The position numbers were made by a program, and so were the translations under genes. Shown here one piece after another: positions 43,713 to 52,157 of a stretch of 64,000 bases of DNA. How positions within the stretch are numbered: the first letter of the stretch is position 1; each line of letters starts with the position of its first letter. Below the pieces are notes generated by a model. The model was not told the DNA's origin. It saw only the letters and a list, made by a program, of their open reading frames with translations, and searched no databases. Source of the stretch: Planctomycetota bacterium (GTDB taxonomy: Bacteria > Planctomycetota > UBA1135 > GCA-002686595); assembly GCA_020638835.1 (NCBI GenBank), contig JACKHV010000001.1:620001-684000 (forward strand). The letters are read 5' to 3'.

Positions 43713-44371
43713 GCGAAGGGCCGGCTGGGTGTCTGGACCGCGTTCTCCGGAGCCGGTGCGCGGAAGGCGCCCGCGAAGGCCGCGACCATCTGGTCGAGGA
43801 ATGACGGACCGTCGTCGACGCGGCAGAGTCCGCGCGAGAGCTGTTCGATGCCCTTCGGGTCGTTGAAGGTGAAGCACATCGACCCGATCAGGAAGTGAAT
43901 GCGCCAGCAGAGAGTCGCCGGGTCGAGGTGCGGGAGCGACTGCAGCAGCAGTCCGCTGAAGCGGTTGACGACTTCGCCGAAGATGGCGAGCAGCTCGTCG
44001 TGCATCGACTCGCGGTGCATCTGCATGCGGCTGATCAGCTGGCGCAGGTGGCGCGCGCGCACGCTGTCGTCGGAGGTGAACTCGATCGCCGGCGCGAGGA
44101 AGGCCTCGATGACGGCCTCGAGCCGCAGTCCCTCGCCGCCCGCCCGTAGCGCGTCGAAGCGTCGCATGCGCTCCGCGTTCACGGGCGCGACGATGCGGCC
44201 CAGGATCTCGGCGAAGAGGCGTTCTTTCGAGCCGAAGTGGTAGTGGACCGCGGCGAGGTTCACCTGCGCCTCTTGGGTCAGCGTGCGGAGCGAGGTCTCG
44301 GCGAAGCCCTTGTCGGCGAAGAGCCGTTCGGCCGTGTCGAGGATGCGCTGCTTGGTGTCGGGGGAGCTCAT
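43709..44371 (-). CDS. TetR-family repressor of the efflux operon
   Basis: A 220-residue regulator. The N-terminal helix-turn-helix (about 6-55: KQRILDTAERLFADKGFAETSLR, VNLAAVHYHFGSKERLF) is typical TetR. The C-terminal ligand domain has the CecR/YbiH-like VNAERMRRFDAL opening. It is the first gene of the operon with the channel, adaptor and pump, and probably represses it through the palindrome at 44401-44415. The ATG at 44371 gives the family start; the TTG at 44422 would place that palindrome inside the coding sequence. Confidence 0.93.
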   Translation of the reverse strand: MSSPDTKQRILDTAERLFADKGFAETSLRTLTQEAQVNLAAVHYHFGSKERLFAEILGRIVAPVNAERMRRFDALRAGGEGLRLEAVIEAFLAPAIEFTSDDSVRARHLRQLISRMQMHRESMHDELLAIFGEVVNRFSGLLLQSLPHLDPATLCWRIHFLIGSMCFTFNDPKGIEQLSRGLCRVDDGPSFLDQMVAAFAGAFRAPAPENAVQTPSRPFA

Positions 44372-44388
44372 GAATGGATCGAACAGTT

Positions 44389-44415
44389 GTTTGAATCGTA
44401 CGTTTGACTCAAACG
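44389..44415. promoter_or_regulatory. Likely TetR operator
   Basis: A perfect 15-bp palindrome CGTTTGACTCAAACG (44401-44415), with an extra GTTTGA half-site at 44389-44394. It lies 30 nt upstream of the TetR start, the usual autoregulatory position. Confidence 0.65.
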
Positions 44416-44528
44416 GCCGCAAGTCCCCCGGCCGAGAAAACGGACCGGCGCGCCGGAGACTTTGCGCCGCGGCACCGGCCGGACGCGTTGCCCTTTACCC
44501 GCCGCCCCGGGCCTGGGAGGATCCGGTG

Positions 44529-45323
44529 ATGCGCGAAGCCTCCGAGCTCGACGCCGCCGCGCGGCTCCTCGACCAGGGTCGGCCGGTCGAGGCCCTCGAA
44601 GCCCTGCGCGGACTCGACGCGCGGGACCCCGAAGTGGCGCTCTGCGAAGCCCAGGCGCGGCTCGAGCTCGCCGAGGAGCGCGCCTGCCGCGAGGCTCTGG
44701 AGCGCGCTCGCGCAGGGCTCGAAGCCGACGATCCCGACCTGCTGCAGCTCGCCGCGGAGTTCGACTTCCGCTGCTGGCGCCTCGACGCCGCGCGCGTCGG
44801 CTTCGAGGCCCTGTTGGCGGTCGACCCCTGCGCCGAGGTGCTGGACCGACTGGCGCGGCTCGCCGAGCTCGCCGGGGACGACGCGCTCGCCGCGCACTAC
44901 GACGAACAACTCGCCGAACTCGATCCGGAGTCGGCGCTGCTCGCCGAGTCGCTCTCCGACGAGGAGTTCGACGGCGTGCTCGAGCGCGCGATCGCCGCGC
45001 TGCCGCTCGTCTACCGCGAGACGCTGGAAGGCGCCGAGCTCGTCGTCGCACCCTTCCCCGAGCACGAGCTGTGCGCGCCGGGCTTCGAGCTCGAGACGCC
45101 GCCCGACATCCTCGGCCTCTTCGTCGGCGCCACGCAGCTCGACCGTGCCGCGGACGGCCACCTGTTACCGACTTCGATGATCTACGTCTTCCAGCGGAAT
45201 CTCGAGCGCAGTGTGTCGTCGATCGAGGAGTTGGAGGAGGAGGCGCGGATCACGCTCTATCACGAGCTCGGCCACCTCCTGGGGCACGACGAAGAGGGCG
45301 TCGAGGAGCTGGGGCTGGGCTGA
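44529..45323 (+). CDS. Zincin-like metallopeptidase-family protein with N-terminal helical repeats
   Basis: A 264-residue protein. The first ~140 residues are acidic helical repeats resembling TPRs (LLDQGRPVEALEALRGLDARDP, AQARLELAEERACREALERA). The C-terminal ~110 residues match the minimal zincin-like family PF06262: PPDILGLFVGATQ, IYVFQRNLER, and HELGHLLGHDEEGVEELG with HExxH plus a downstream Asp/Glu. Peptidase activity is not established for this family. GGAGG lies at the right distance from the ATG at 44529. Divergent from the TetR gene. Confidence 0.8.
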   Translation: MREASELDAAARLLDQGRPVEALEALRGLDARDPEVALCEAQARLELAEERACREALERARAGLEADDPDLLQLAAEFDFRCWRLDAARVGFEALLAVDPCAEVLDRLARLAELAGDDALAAHYDEQLAELDPESALLAESLSDEEFDGVLERAIAALPLVYRETLEGAELVVAPFPEHELCAPGFELETPPDILGLFVGATQLDRAADGHLLPTSMIYVFQRNLERSVSSIEELEEEARITLYHELGHLLGHDEEGVEELGLG

Positions 45324-45377
45324 TTCCCCGGATTCGCCTCAGCGCTCGCGGAGCGGGGCGCGTCATCGGGGTGACGG

Positions 45378-45971
45378 ATGGAAGACAGCCAGCAGCACGA
45401 CGCGGACGACCTGGCCGGCGTCATCGCCGGTGATCCGCACGCGATCGATCGCTGGTACCGGCGCGACCATCCGGCCGTCTGGCGCCTCGCCTTCGGCCTG
45501 CTCGGTGAGCGGGCGGAGGCGGACGACCTGGCTCAGGACGCGATGCTCCAACTCCACGACAAGTTGACCGGCGGCGAACGGCCGCGCTCGTACCGCGCGT
45601 GGCGCGACACGCTGGTGCTGAACCTGTGTCGCGACCGCGCGCGTCGGCGAGCGTCGCGGCGGCACGCGGAGGCGGGAGCGGGGGGACCGCGCGCGCTTGA
45701 ACTGGCGCCCGCCTCGAGCGCGCCGCTCGAGCGCAGCGACGTGCAGCGCGTGTTGCGAGTCGCGCTCGAAGCGCTTCCGGAGCGCGAGCGCGCGGCCTTC
45801 GTGCTGCGCGAGCTCGAGGGGCACTCGACGGCGCACGTCGCCGCGGTGCTCGAGATCGGCGAAAGCTCGGTGCGCTCGCTGCTCACGCTCGCGCGTCGAC
45901 GCCTGCGCGACCTGCTGGGGGACCGGCTCGACCCGCGGCCGCTCGCCGCTCGGGAGGGACGCGATGGTTGA
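45378..45971 (+). CDS. ECF-type RNA polymerase sigma factor
   Basis: A 197-residue sigma-70-family factor. Region 2 (about 25-90) carries HPAVWRLAFGLLGERAEADDLAQDAMLQL. Region 4 (about 120-180) has LPERERAAFVLRELEGHSTAHVAAVLEIGESSVRSLLTLARRRLRDLL. It is the first gene of a three-gene set whose members overlap (8 nt, then ATGA), so its expression is tied to the membrane protein and the secretin-N-like protein downstream. Target promoters cannot be deduced. Confidence 0.92.
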   Translation: MEDSQQHDADDLAGVIAGDPHAIDRWYRRDHPAVWRLAFGLLGERAEADDLAQDAMLQLHDKLTGGERPRSYRAWRDTLVLNLCRDRARRRASRRHAEAGAGGPRALELAPASSAPLERSDVQRVLRVALEALPERERAAFVLRELEGHSTAHVAAVLEIGESSVRSLLTLARRRLRDLLGDRLDPRPLAAREGRDG

Positions 45972-46485
45972 CCGCGATCCGCTCGACGCCTTGCGCGACG
46001 CGTGGAAGGACGTGCGTCCGCCCGCGCCCGATCGCGATCCCGCGACCGACGCCTTGGTCGACGACCTGAGCGCGCTGTGGAAGCGCGTCGAGACGCCGGA
46101 GCCGGACGCGGACTCGTTCCGTCTCGCGCTGCGGCATCGGGGCACCGTGCGGCGCTGGCGCGACCGCGCCGTGCTGGCCGCCGCGGCTTCGCTGTTGGTC
46201 GCGCTGACGATCGTGGCGAGCCACTCCGTGCGGCGCGCGCCGCGCCACGAGGAACAGCTCGCGGCGCACGAACACCCCGCACCCGTCGAACTCGCCGCGC
46301 AACTCGCCGACCCTCGTGTGAGGACGCTCACAGAAGGCGTCCGGGCGCGCACGCTCGACGACGGCGAGCTCGAGCTCCGTCACGGTCGCGTGCGACTCGT
46401 GCTCGGCGGATGGAGCCGCACGACCATCGAACCACTGGAACCGGCCGCGCGACCCGCGGCGAACTCGGAAGAGGACTCGAAATGA
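45964..46485 (+). CDS. Single-pass membrane protein, candidate anti-sigma factor
   Basis: A 173-residue protein. The N-terminal ~70 residues are acidic and helical, one TM lies at about 72-90 (AVLAAAASLLVALTIVASHSV), and the rest is probably periplasmic. This layout and the 8-nt overlap with the ECF sigma gene fit a membrane-bound anti-sigma factor, although the HxxxCxxC zinc motif is absent. Its stop overlaps the next gene by 4 nt. Function inferred from context. Confidence 0.6.
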   Translation: MVDRDPLDALRDAWKDVRPPAPDRDPATDALVDDLSALWKRVETPEPDADSFRLALRHRGTVRRWRDRAVLAAAASLLVALTIVASHSVRRAPRHEEQLAAHEHPAPVELAAQLADPRVRTLTEGVRARTLDDGELELRHGRVRLVLGGWSRTTIEPLEPAARPAANSEEDSK

Positions 46486-47489
46486 CTGCACTGACGCACT
46501 TGCCCTTGTTGTTGCCGCTCTTGTTCGCCGTTCCGGCGAAGCTCCCCGACCCCGCGCCCGCGACGAGCAGCAGTCCCGCCGCCGTCGCCCAGGAACCGGA
46601 GGGCAGCTGGGACGTCCCCGTGGCGATCTTCACGCCGAAGTACAGCTCGCCCTACGAACTGGCGCAGACGTGCGAGCGGCTGTTCATCGAGGGACTCGTC
46701 TCCGAGGACGCGCAGTCGCGCAACGTGCGCTTCGTGCCGCTCGACTCGGCGATCGTCGTCTCCGGTCCGAACCCGCACATGGCGCGCGCCCTCGAGCTGC
46801 TCGGGCAGCTCGACGAGACGGCGCGCTCCGAGTCGCGGGTGCAGGCGCTGCGCGTGCGCGAGTACGCGTTGAAGCACCTGACGATGGAGGACGCGCGCGT
46901 CGCGCTGCGCCCGCTCTTCCGCCAGATTCAGCAGACCGACCAGGCGTACGTGATCGGGATGGCGGTCTCGAGCGACAACATCTCGTTCATCCAGACGCGG
47001 GGCGCCATCGTCGTGCGCGACACCGATGAGCGCATCGAAGAGATCTTCGCGCTGCTCGAGCGCCTCGACGTGCCGCGGCAACAAGTGCTGCTCCGCTCGT
47101 ACCTGATCCGCGGCGTCGACGGCGGGAACGACCCGCGCGTGCCGACGGAGGTCACCGAGAGCTTGAAGCAGCTCGTGCCCTACGAGCAGTTCGAGCTGGT
47201 CTCCTTCGCGATGGTGCGCAGCGACGTCACGGCGGACATGGGCATGACGGACGCGACGGCCTCCGCCGAGTACCGCATGCAGTTCGACCCGGGGACCTAC
47301 GACGTCGAGAGCCGCCGCCTGAACTTCGCGAGCTGCCGCTTCGACATCACCCGGATCGACGGGACGGCGCGCGTGACGCGACAGTTCGCGACGAGCGCCA
47401 GCCTGACCGCCGACGAGTACACAGTGCTCGGCGGTGTTGGCGCGGACGCGGATTTCCTGGTGCTGCACATGTCGTTGATCGACGGCTAG
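46482..47489 (+). CDS. Exported secretin N-domain-like protein
   Basis: A 335-residue protein with a signal peptide (about 1-25). Two NolW/secretin-N-like alpha/beta domains follow: VPLDSAIVVSGPNPHMARALELLGQLD and TRGAIVVRDTDERIEEIFALLERLDVPRQQVLLRSYLIRG. The beta-barrel (secretin) domain is not evident; the C-terminal ~120 residues are beta-rich and of unknown family. Last gene of the sigma operon; the ATG overlaps the previous stop (ATGA). Palindrome H4 begins on its TAG. Confidence 0.75.
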   Translation: MTALTHLPLLLPLLFAVPAKLPDPAPATSSSPAAVAQEPEGSWDVPVAIFTPKYSSPYELAQTCERLFIEGLVSEDAQSRNVRFVPLDSAIVVSGPNPHMARALELLGQLDETARSESRVQALRVREYALKHLTMEDARVALRPLFRQIQQTDQAYVIGMAVSSDNISFIQTRGAIVVRDTDERIEEIFALLERLDVPRQQVLLRSYLIRGVDGGNDPRVPTEVTESLKQLVPYEQFELVSFAMVRSDVTADMGMTDATASAEYRMQFDPGTYDVESRRLNFASCRFDITRIDGTARVTRQFATSASLTADEYTVLGGVGADADFLVLHMSLIDG

Positions 47490-47620
47490 AGGAGATACCG
47501 TGCCGTGCTCGTTTGCGCCGCGATCGGCCCGGGCGCCGGACCGTACCTTCGTCCCCGGCCGATCGCGGCGCAAACGAGCACGGCACGGTATCGCTATCGC
47601 CTACGGCACGGTATCTCCTC
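47489..47620. repeat. Palindromic element H4 with nested arms (TACCGTGCCG family)
   Basis: The inner arms 47496-47529 and 47557-47590 are perfect (34 bp) around a 27-bp loop. A further copy of the right end at 47603-47620 pairs perfectly over 18 bp with 47489-47506, so TACCGTGCCGT occurs once on the left and twice on the right. The first base is the G of the upstream TAG stop. It fills most of the 204-bp gap before the carbonic anhydrase gene. Confidence 0.88.
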
Positions 47621-47693
47621 CTGCGCGCCGTATCCTGCTACCTTCTCGGCCCTCGAACCGGATCGCATCCCCGGCCACCGACGACTGGTCCGC

Positions 47694-48323
47694 ATGAACC
47701 CCCTCGAAACCCTGCTCGACGGCAACCGCGCCTGGGCCGCACAGACGCACGAAGCGGACCCGACCTTCTTCGACCGCTTGGCGTCGGGGCAGTCGCCGCA
47801 CTACTTCTGGATCGGTTGCGCCGACAGCCGCGTCCCGGCGACGCAGATCTGCGGGCTCGACGCCGGCTCGATCTTCGTGCACCGCAACGTCGCGAACCTC
47901 GTGACGGCGACCGACAAGAACTGCTTGGCGGCGCTGCAGTACGCGGTCGACGTGCTGCAGGTGAACGACATCGTCGTCTGCGGGCACCGCGACTGCGGCG
48001 GCGTGCGCGCCGCGCTGGACGGCGGCATCGATGGCATAGCCGCCGAGTGGATCGGTCCGCTGCGCGAACTCGCGGGTCGTCACCAAAACGAACTCGAACC
48101 GCTCAGCCCGATCCAACGCACCGTGCAGCTGTGCGAGTGGAGCGTCGCGACGCAGGTCATGAACCTAACCAAGCTCGACACCGTGCGGCGAGCGTGGGAG
48201 CGCGGGCACGAGCTGCGCTTGCACGGATTGGTCTACAGCGTCGCGGACGGGATCCTGAACGACCTCGGCGTCAGCATCTCGAACCCCGATCAGGTCGACG
48301 CGCTCACCGCGCGCATGCCGTAG
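47694..48323 (+). CDS. can: Beta-class carbonic anhydrase
   Basis: A 209-residue zinc enzyme that interconverts CO2 and bicarbonate. The zinc ligands Cys42 (CADSR, with Asp44/Arg46), His98 and Cys101 (GHRDCGG) are in place. Length matches the bacterial Can/YadF type. The ATG at 47694 is the first that gives the family start. Upstream lies palindrome H4 and a TATCCT at 47631-47636 that could be its -10. It converges on the beta-helix-like gene with a 6-bp gap. Confidence 0.95.
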   Translation: MNPLETLLDGNRAWAAQTHEADPTFFDRLASGQSPHYFWIGCADSRVPATQICGLDAGSIFVHRNVANLVTATDKNCLAALQYAVDVLQVNDIVVCGHRDCGGVRAALDGGIDGIAAEWIGPLRELAGRHQNELEPLSPIQRTVQLCEWSVATQVMNLTKLDTVRRAWERGHELRLHGLVYSVADGILNDLGVSISNPDQVDALTARMP

Positions 48324-48329
48324 CCGCTC

Positions 48330-49568
48330 TCACTCCGGCGCGTCGATCATCACGAGCAGCTGCGCGGGACCGCGAACGACGCCCGCCTGCGTCTCGTGGC
48401 GCAGCTGCGCGAAGATCGTCGCGCAACGACCCGCCGGCAGAGAACCGGTGGGGAAGCGGCGCAGGAGGATGCCCGAGGGCGGGATCAGCCCGAGCGGAAC
48501 CTCGTTCGAGAGCGGTCCGAGCATGACCGGCACGGAGTCGGGGCGCAGCGCGCGCGTCGGCCACAGCGCGTCGCGCGACAGCTCGAGACTGACCGACTCG
48601 CCAGGCACGCCGCGCGCCATGACGGTCAGCGAAGCGTCGTCGCGGTTCGGGTTCGTCACGATCAGCTCGCGCGGCCACGCGTCGTCCTCGCGCATGCTGC
48701 CGCCGTCTTGGTAGACGCCGACGCCGCGGCTCGACCCGTCGCCGCCGTCGATTCGCAGCGCGTGTCCTTCGACCGACCAGCCTTCCGTGTGCAGTCCGGT
48801 GCCGCCGAGGCCGTCCATGCTGAGCAGACCGTAGCCGCCGTCGCCGCCGTAGAGGCGCGTGCGCCACAAGTAGCTGCGACTCCCGGCGCGCTGGAACAAC
48901 GCGGGTCCGCCTTCGCCGGCCCACTCGGTGAGGCCGAAGTCGTCGGAGCCGCCGTCGCCTCCGCGCAGCACGCTGTCGAAGATCGCGACGCGCGACGCGA
49001 CGCACGAGAGCGCCGCGCAACCGGGCGTGGGTTGCGGTCCGCTCTCCTCCGTCGGCGGCGCGGTCCCGCCGTCCAATTCACAGCCTCGGATCACGACGTC
49101 GGCGGCGTTGACGAGGCGCAGCGCTTCACCGGCGGCGGCGAGCGGCGGGAACGGAGCGTCGTAGGGATCGCCTCCGCGCAGCGCGCAGTCCTGCAGCCAG
49201 ACCTGTCCCGCGAAGTGGTGCACTTCGAGCGCGGCTTCGCCCGACCACGACGGCGCGTCGAGCTCGAGGCCGACGAGCCGCACGCTGACCGCCGCGTCGT
49301 CGCCCGTGATCGTGAGGTTCCCCGAGAGGCGCGCGCCCGGTTCGCCGGCGAGCGTGAGCGTGCGTTCGCCCAGCAGGGCGTCGACCTGGTGCAGGCCGCG
49401 ACCGAAGAGCAGCACGTCGCCGTCGCGCGCGCACTCCAGCGCCGCCGCGAGCGTGCGCGTCTCCGCGCCGTCCTCGTCGATGCGCCACAGCTCGCCGGCG
49501 TGCGAGAGCGGCGCGAGCAGAGCCGCGGCGAGCAGGATGGATGTGCGTGCGAGCGTCGGGTGGGTCAT
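48330..49568 (-). CDS. Exported beta-helix-like protein, unknown function
   Basis: A 412-residue protein. The signal peptide ends near LSHAGE (about 24). Residues 40-320 hold Gly/Asp-rich, pectate-lyase-like repeats (AALECARDGDVLLFGRGLHQV, LRLVNAADVVIRGCELDGG, AIFDSVLRGGDGGSDDFGL), suggesting a right-handed parallel beta-helix. The C-terminal ~90 residues look like a beta domain. No catalytic residues are recognised, so it may be a surface or adhesion protein rather than a lyase. Confidence 0.7.
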   Translation of the reverse strand: MTHPTLARTSILLAAALLAPLSHAGELWRIDEDGAETRTLAAALECARDGDVLLFGRGLHQVDALLGERTLTLAGEPGARLSGNLTITGDDAAVSVRLVGLELDAPSWSGEAALEVHHFAGQVWLQDCALRGGDPYDAPFPPLAAAGEALRLVNAADVVIRGCELDGGTAPPTEESGPQPTPGCAALSCVASRVAIFDSVLRGGDGGSDDFGLTEWAGEGGPALFQRAGSRSYLWRTRLYGGDGGYGLLSMDGLGGTGLHTEGWSVEGHALRIDGGDGSSRGVGVYQDGGSMREDDAWPRELIVTNPNRDDASLTVMARGVPGESVSLELSRDALWPTRALRPDSVPVMLGPLSNEVPLGLIPPSGILLRRFPTGSLPAGRCATIFAQLRHETQAGVVRGPAQLLVMIDAPE

Positions 49569-49762
49569 GGAGCGTCGGGCCGGGAGCCTCTTCGAGGGTA
49601 ACCGCTGCGCGGCGGAGCGGGGCAGGGACGTGCTCGGCGGCGTCGTCCGTGGCCTCGGAGCGCCCGCCGCGGCCGCTGCGTTACTGACGCGTTACCAAGC
49701 TCGAGGCCGATCCGGTCGTAGATTCGCACGTGGCCCGAGGGGGGTCCGAAAGGCAGGAAGCG

Positions 49763-52105
49763 ATGCAGATCACACACGCGGCATGGGGCTGGGTTGCACG
49801 GAGCATCCGGCGGATGAAGTTGGGTATCGCGGCGGGCTCGATCGCGCTGGGGGGCGCATCGCTCGCCGCGACCCTTCCGCAGGGAGGGACGGAAGAGGCG
49901 ATCGTTGCGGAGCTGTTCGACGGCTGGAACCACGTAGTCGTCCCGCAGAGTCGCGGATTCGTCGTGGACCACCGCGAGCGTCCGCTGACCGTCGAGCGCG
50001 TCGAGGCCGCCGTCGAGATCCGCGAGCGCACGGCGCGCACGACGCTCGACGTCTTCCTCTACAACCCCGGCAACCAGCGCGCGGAAGCCGTCCTGCTGCT
50101 GCCCGTTCCGAACGGCGCCGCGGTGAACTCCTTCCTGTTCGACGGTTCGGCCGCCGAGCCGACTGCGCGCCTCTTGCCCGCCGCCGAGGCGCGCCGCACG
50201 TACGACGAGATCGTCGCCCGCATCAAGGACCCGGCGCTGCTCGAGTTCGCGGGATACCAGCTGATCCGCACCAGCGTCTTCCCGGTCGAGGCCGGCGGGC
50301 GGCAGCGCTTGCAGCTCTCCTACGACGAACTCCTGACGATGGACGGCGACCGCGTCGACTACGTCCTGCCGCGCTCCGAGTCGCTCGCGGGCCGCGTGCC
50401 GTGGCGCGTGCAGGTCTCGATCACCGAAGGGCGTCCCGTCTCGATGACGTACTCGCCGAGCCACGAGATCGAAGTCCTCGAGCAGACGCCGAAGCGCACG
50501 CTGCTGCGCACGCGCCTCTCGAGCGTGCTCGACCCCGGCGCCTTCCGCCTGAGCTACTTGATCGAGGGCAGCGGCGTCAGCGCTTCGCTCGTCGCCTACC
50601 CCGACCCGACCGTCGGCGGCGGTTACTTCCTGCTGATGGCGGGACTCCCCGCGAGCATCGCCGACGCCGACCGCAAGATCCTGCGCGACGTGACGATCGT
50701 GCTCGACCGCTCCGGTTCGATGGCGGGCGAGAAGCTCGACCAGGCGAAGAAGGCGGCCCTGCAGGTCATCGAAGGCCTCGCGGAGGACGAGACCTTCAAC
50801 ATCGTCGACTACTCGAGCCAGGTGGCGAGCTTCGCCCCGCGCACCATCGCCGCCATCGGAAAGAACCGCGCCCAAGCGCGCGAGTACCTGGCGTCGCTGC
50901 GGCCGACCGGCGGAACGAACATCCATGACGCGCTGCTCGAAGTGCTGCGTCAGCCCGTCCGCCCCGGCTACCTGCCGATCACGCTGTTCCTGACCGACGG
51001 CTTGCCGACGGTGGGGCGCACCTCCGAGATCGAGATCCGCGAGATGGTCGCCGCCGCGAACCAGGCCGGGCGCCGCATCTTCACCTTCGGCGTCGGCGAG
51101 GACGTGAACGTCCCGCTGCTCGACCGCATCTCCGACACGACGCGCGCCACCAGCACCTACGTGTTGCCTGGCGAGGACGTCGAGCTGAAGGTCGCGAAGG
51201 TCTACCAAGAACTCTACGGGCCGGTGCTCGCAGACCTCGAGCTGGAAGTCGTCGACGAGAACGGCGACATCGACACGCGTCTCGTGCGCGAGCTGTTGCC
51301 CGAGCGTCTGCCCGACCTCTTCGAGGGCGACCACCTCGTGCTGCTCGGTCAGTACCGCGAGGAGCGCCCGCTGCGCTTCAAGCTGACCGGCAACTTCCTC
51401 GGCGAGAAGCGCACCTTCGCCTTCCGCTTCGGACTCGACCACGCGAGCACGAAGAATGCCTTCGTGCCGCGCCTGTGGGCCGCGCGCCGCATCGCCTTCC
51501 TGGCCGACCAGATCCGCCAGGCCGGTGCGGCGATCACCGCGAACCCCTTGGCCGCGAACGGCGCGGGCATCTTCCAGGATCCGCGCTACCTCGAGCTCTC
51601 CGAGGAGATCCTGCGCCTCTCGACGCGCTTCGGGATCCTGTCGGAGTACACGTCCTTCCTGGCGACCGAGGGCACCGACCTCGGTTCGTGGGGCGGCCTG
51701 ATCTCGGCGTGCAACGTCGAGCTCAACGACCTCGCTGTGCTGAACCGCTTCGGCGAGTCCGCCGTGCAGCAGGGCCGCAACTTCAACGACCGCAAGCAGC
51801 AAGCGAAGCTCGACTACGGCAACGCCTTCTGGGTCGACAACGAGACGAAGACCAGCTTCTCGAGCGTGCAGCAGATCTGCGACCGCGCCTTCTTCAAGCA
51901 GGGTGCGCGCTGGATCGACTCGAACCTGATCGAAGCGCAGATCGCGCTCGAGCCGACGGCGACTTGCGCCTTCGGCAGCGAGGAACACACGAAGCTCCTC
52001 GAACAACTCGTGCGGGAAGGCCGGCAGGGCCTGCTCTCGCTCGACGGTGAGATCCTGATCCAGGTCGGCGACGAGAACGTCCTGATCCGGAACGACGCGA
52101 ACTAG
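49763..52105 (+). CDS. VIT and von Willebrand factor A domain protein
   Basis: A 780-residue exported or anchored protein with a hydrophobic stretch near residues 18-35. The VIT domain (about 60-190) carries AAVEIRERTARTTLDVFLYNP and AEARRTYDEIVAR. The VWA domain starts with the MIDAS motif DRSGSM (D315) and continues through PTGGTNIHDAL and FLTDGLPT. The C-terminal ~290 residues are shared by bacterial inter-alpha-trypsin-inhibitor-like proteins. The likely role is metal-dependent protein binding. The ATG at 49763 follows AGGAAG; the ATG at 49814 is possible. It is 52 bp upstream of another VWA gene. Confidence 0.87.
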   Translation: MQITHAAWGWVARSIRRMKLGIAAGSIALGGASLAATLPQGGTEEAIVAELFDGWNHVVVPQSRGFVVDHRERPLTVERVEAAVEIRERTARTTLDVFLYNPGNQRAEAVLLLPVPNGAAVNSFLFDGSAAEPTARLLPAAEARRTYDEIVARIKDPALLEFAGYQLIRTSVFPVEAGGRQRLQLSYDELLTMDGDRVDYVLPRSESLAGRVPWRVQVSITEGRPVSMTYSPSHEIEVLEQTPKRTLLRTRLSSVLDPGAFRLSYLIEGSGVSASLVAYPDPTVGGGYFLLMAGLPASIADADRKILRDVTIVLDRSGSMAGEKLDQAKKAALQVIEGLAEDETFNIVDYSSQVASFAPRTIAAIGKNRAQAREYLASLRPTGGTNIHDALLEVLRQPVRPGYLPITLFLTDGLPTVGRTSEIEIREMVAAANQAGRRIFTFGVGEDVNVPLLDRISDTTRATSTYVLPGEDVELKVAKVYQELYGPVLADLELEVVDENGDIDTRLVRELLPERLPDLFEGDHLVLLGQYREERPLRFKLTGNFLGEKRTFAFRFGLDHASTKNAFVPRLWAARRIAFLADQIRQAGAAITANPLAANGAGIFQDPRYLELSEEILRLSTRFGILSEYTSFLATEGTDLGSWGGLISACNVELNDLAVLNRFGESAVQQGRNFNDRKQQAKLDYGNAFWVDNETKTSFSSVQQICDRAFFKQGARWIDSNLIEAQIALEPTATCAFGSEEHTKLLEQLVREGRQGLLSLDGEILIQVGDENVLIRNDAN

Positions 52106-52157
52106 AACACAAATACCGCGGGCGCCGCGCGGCGCTCATGACCACTGGGGGAACCTG

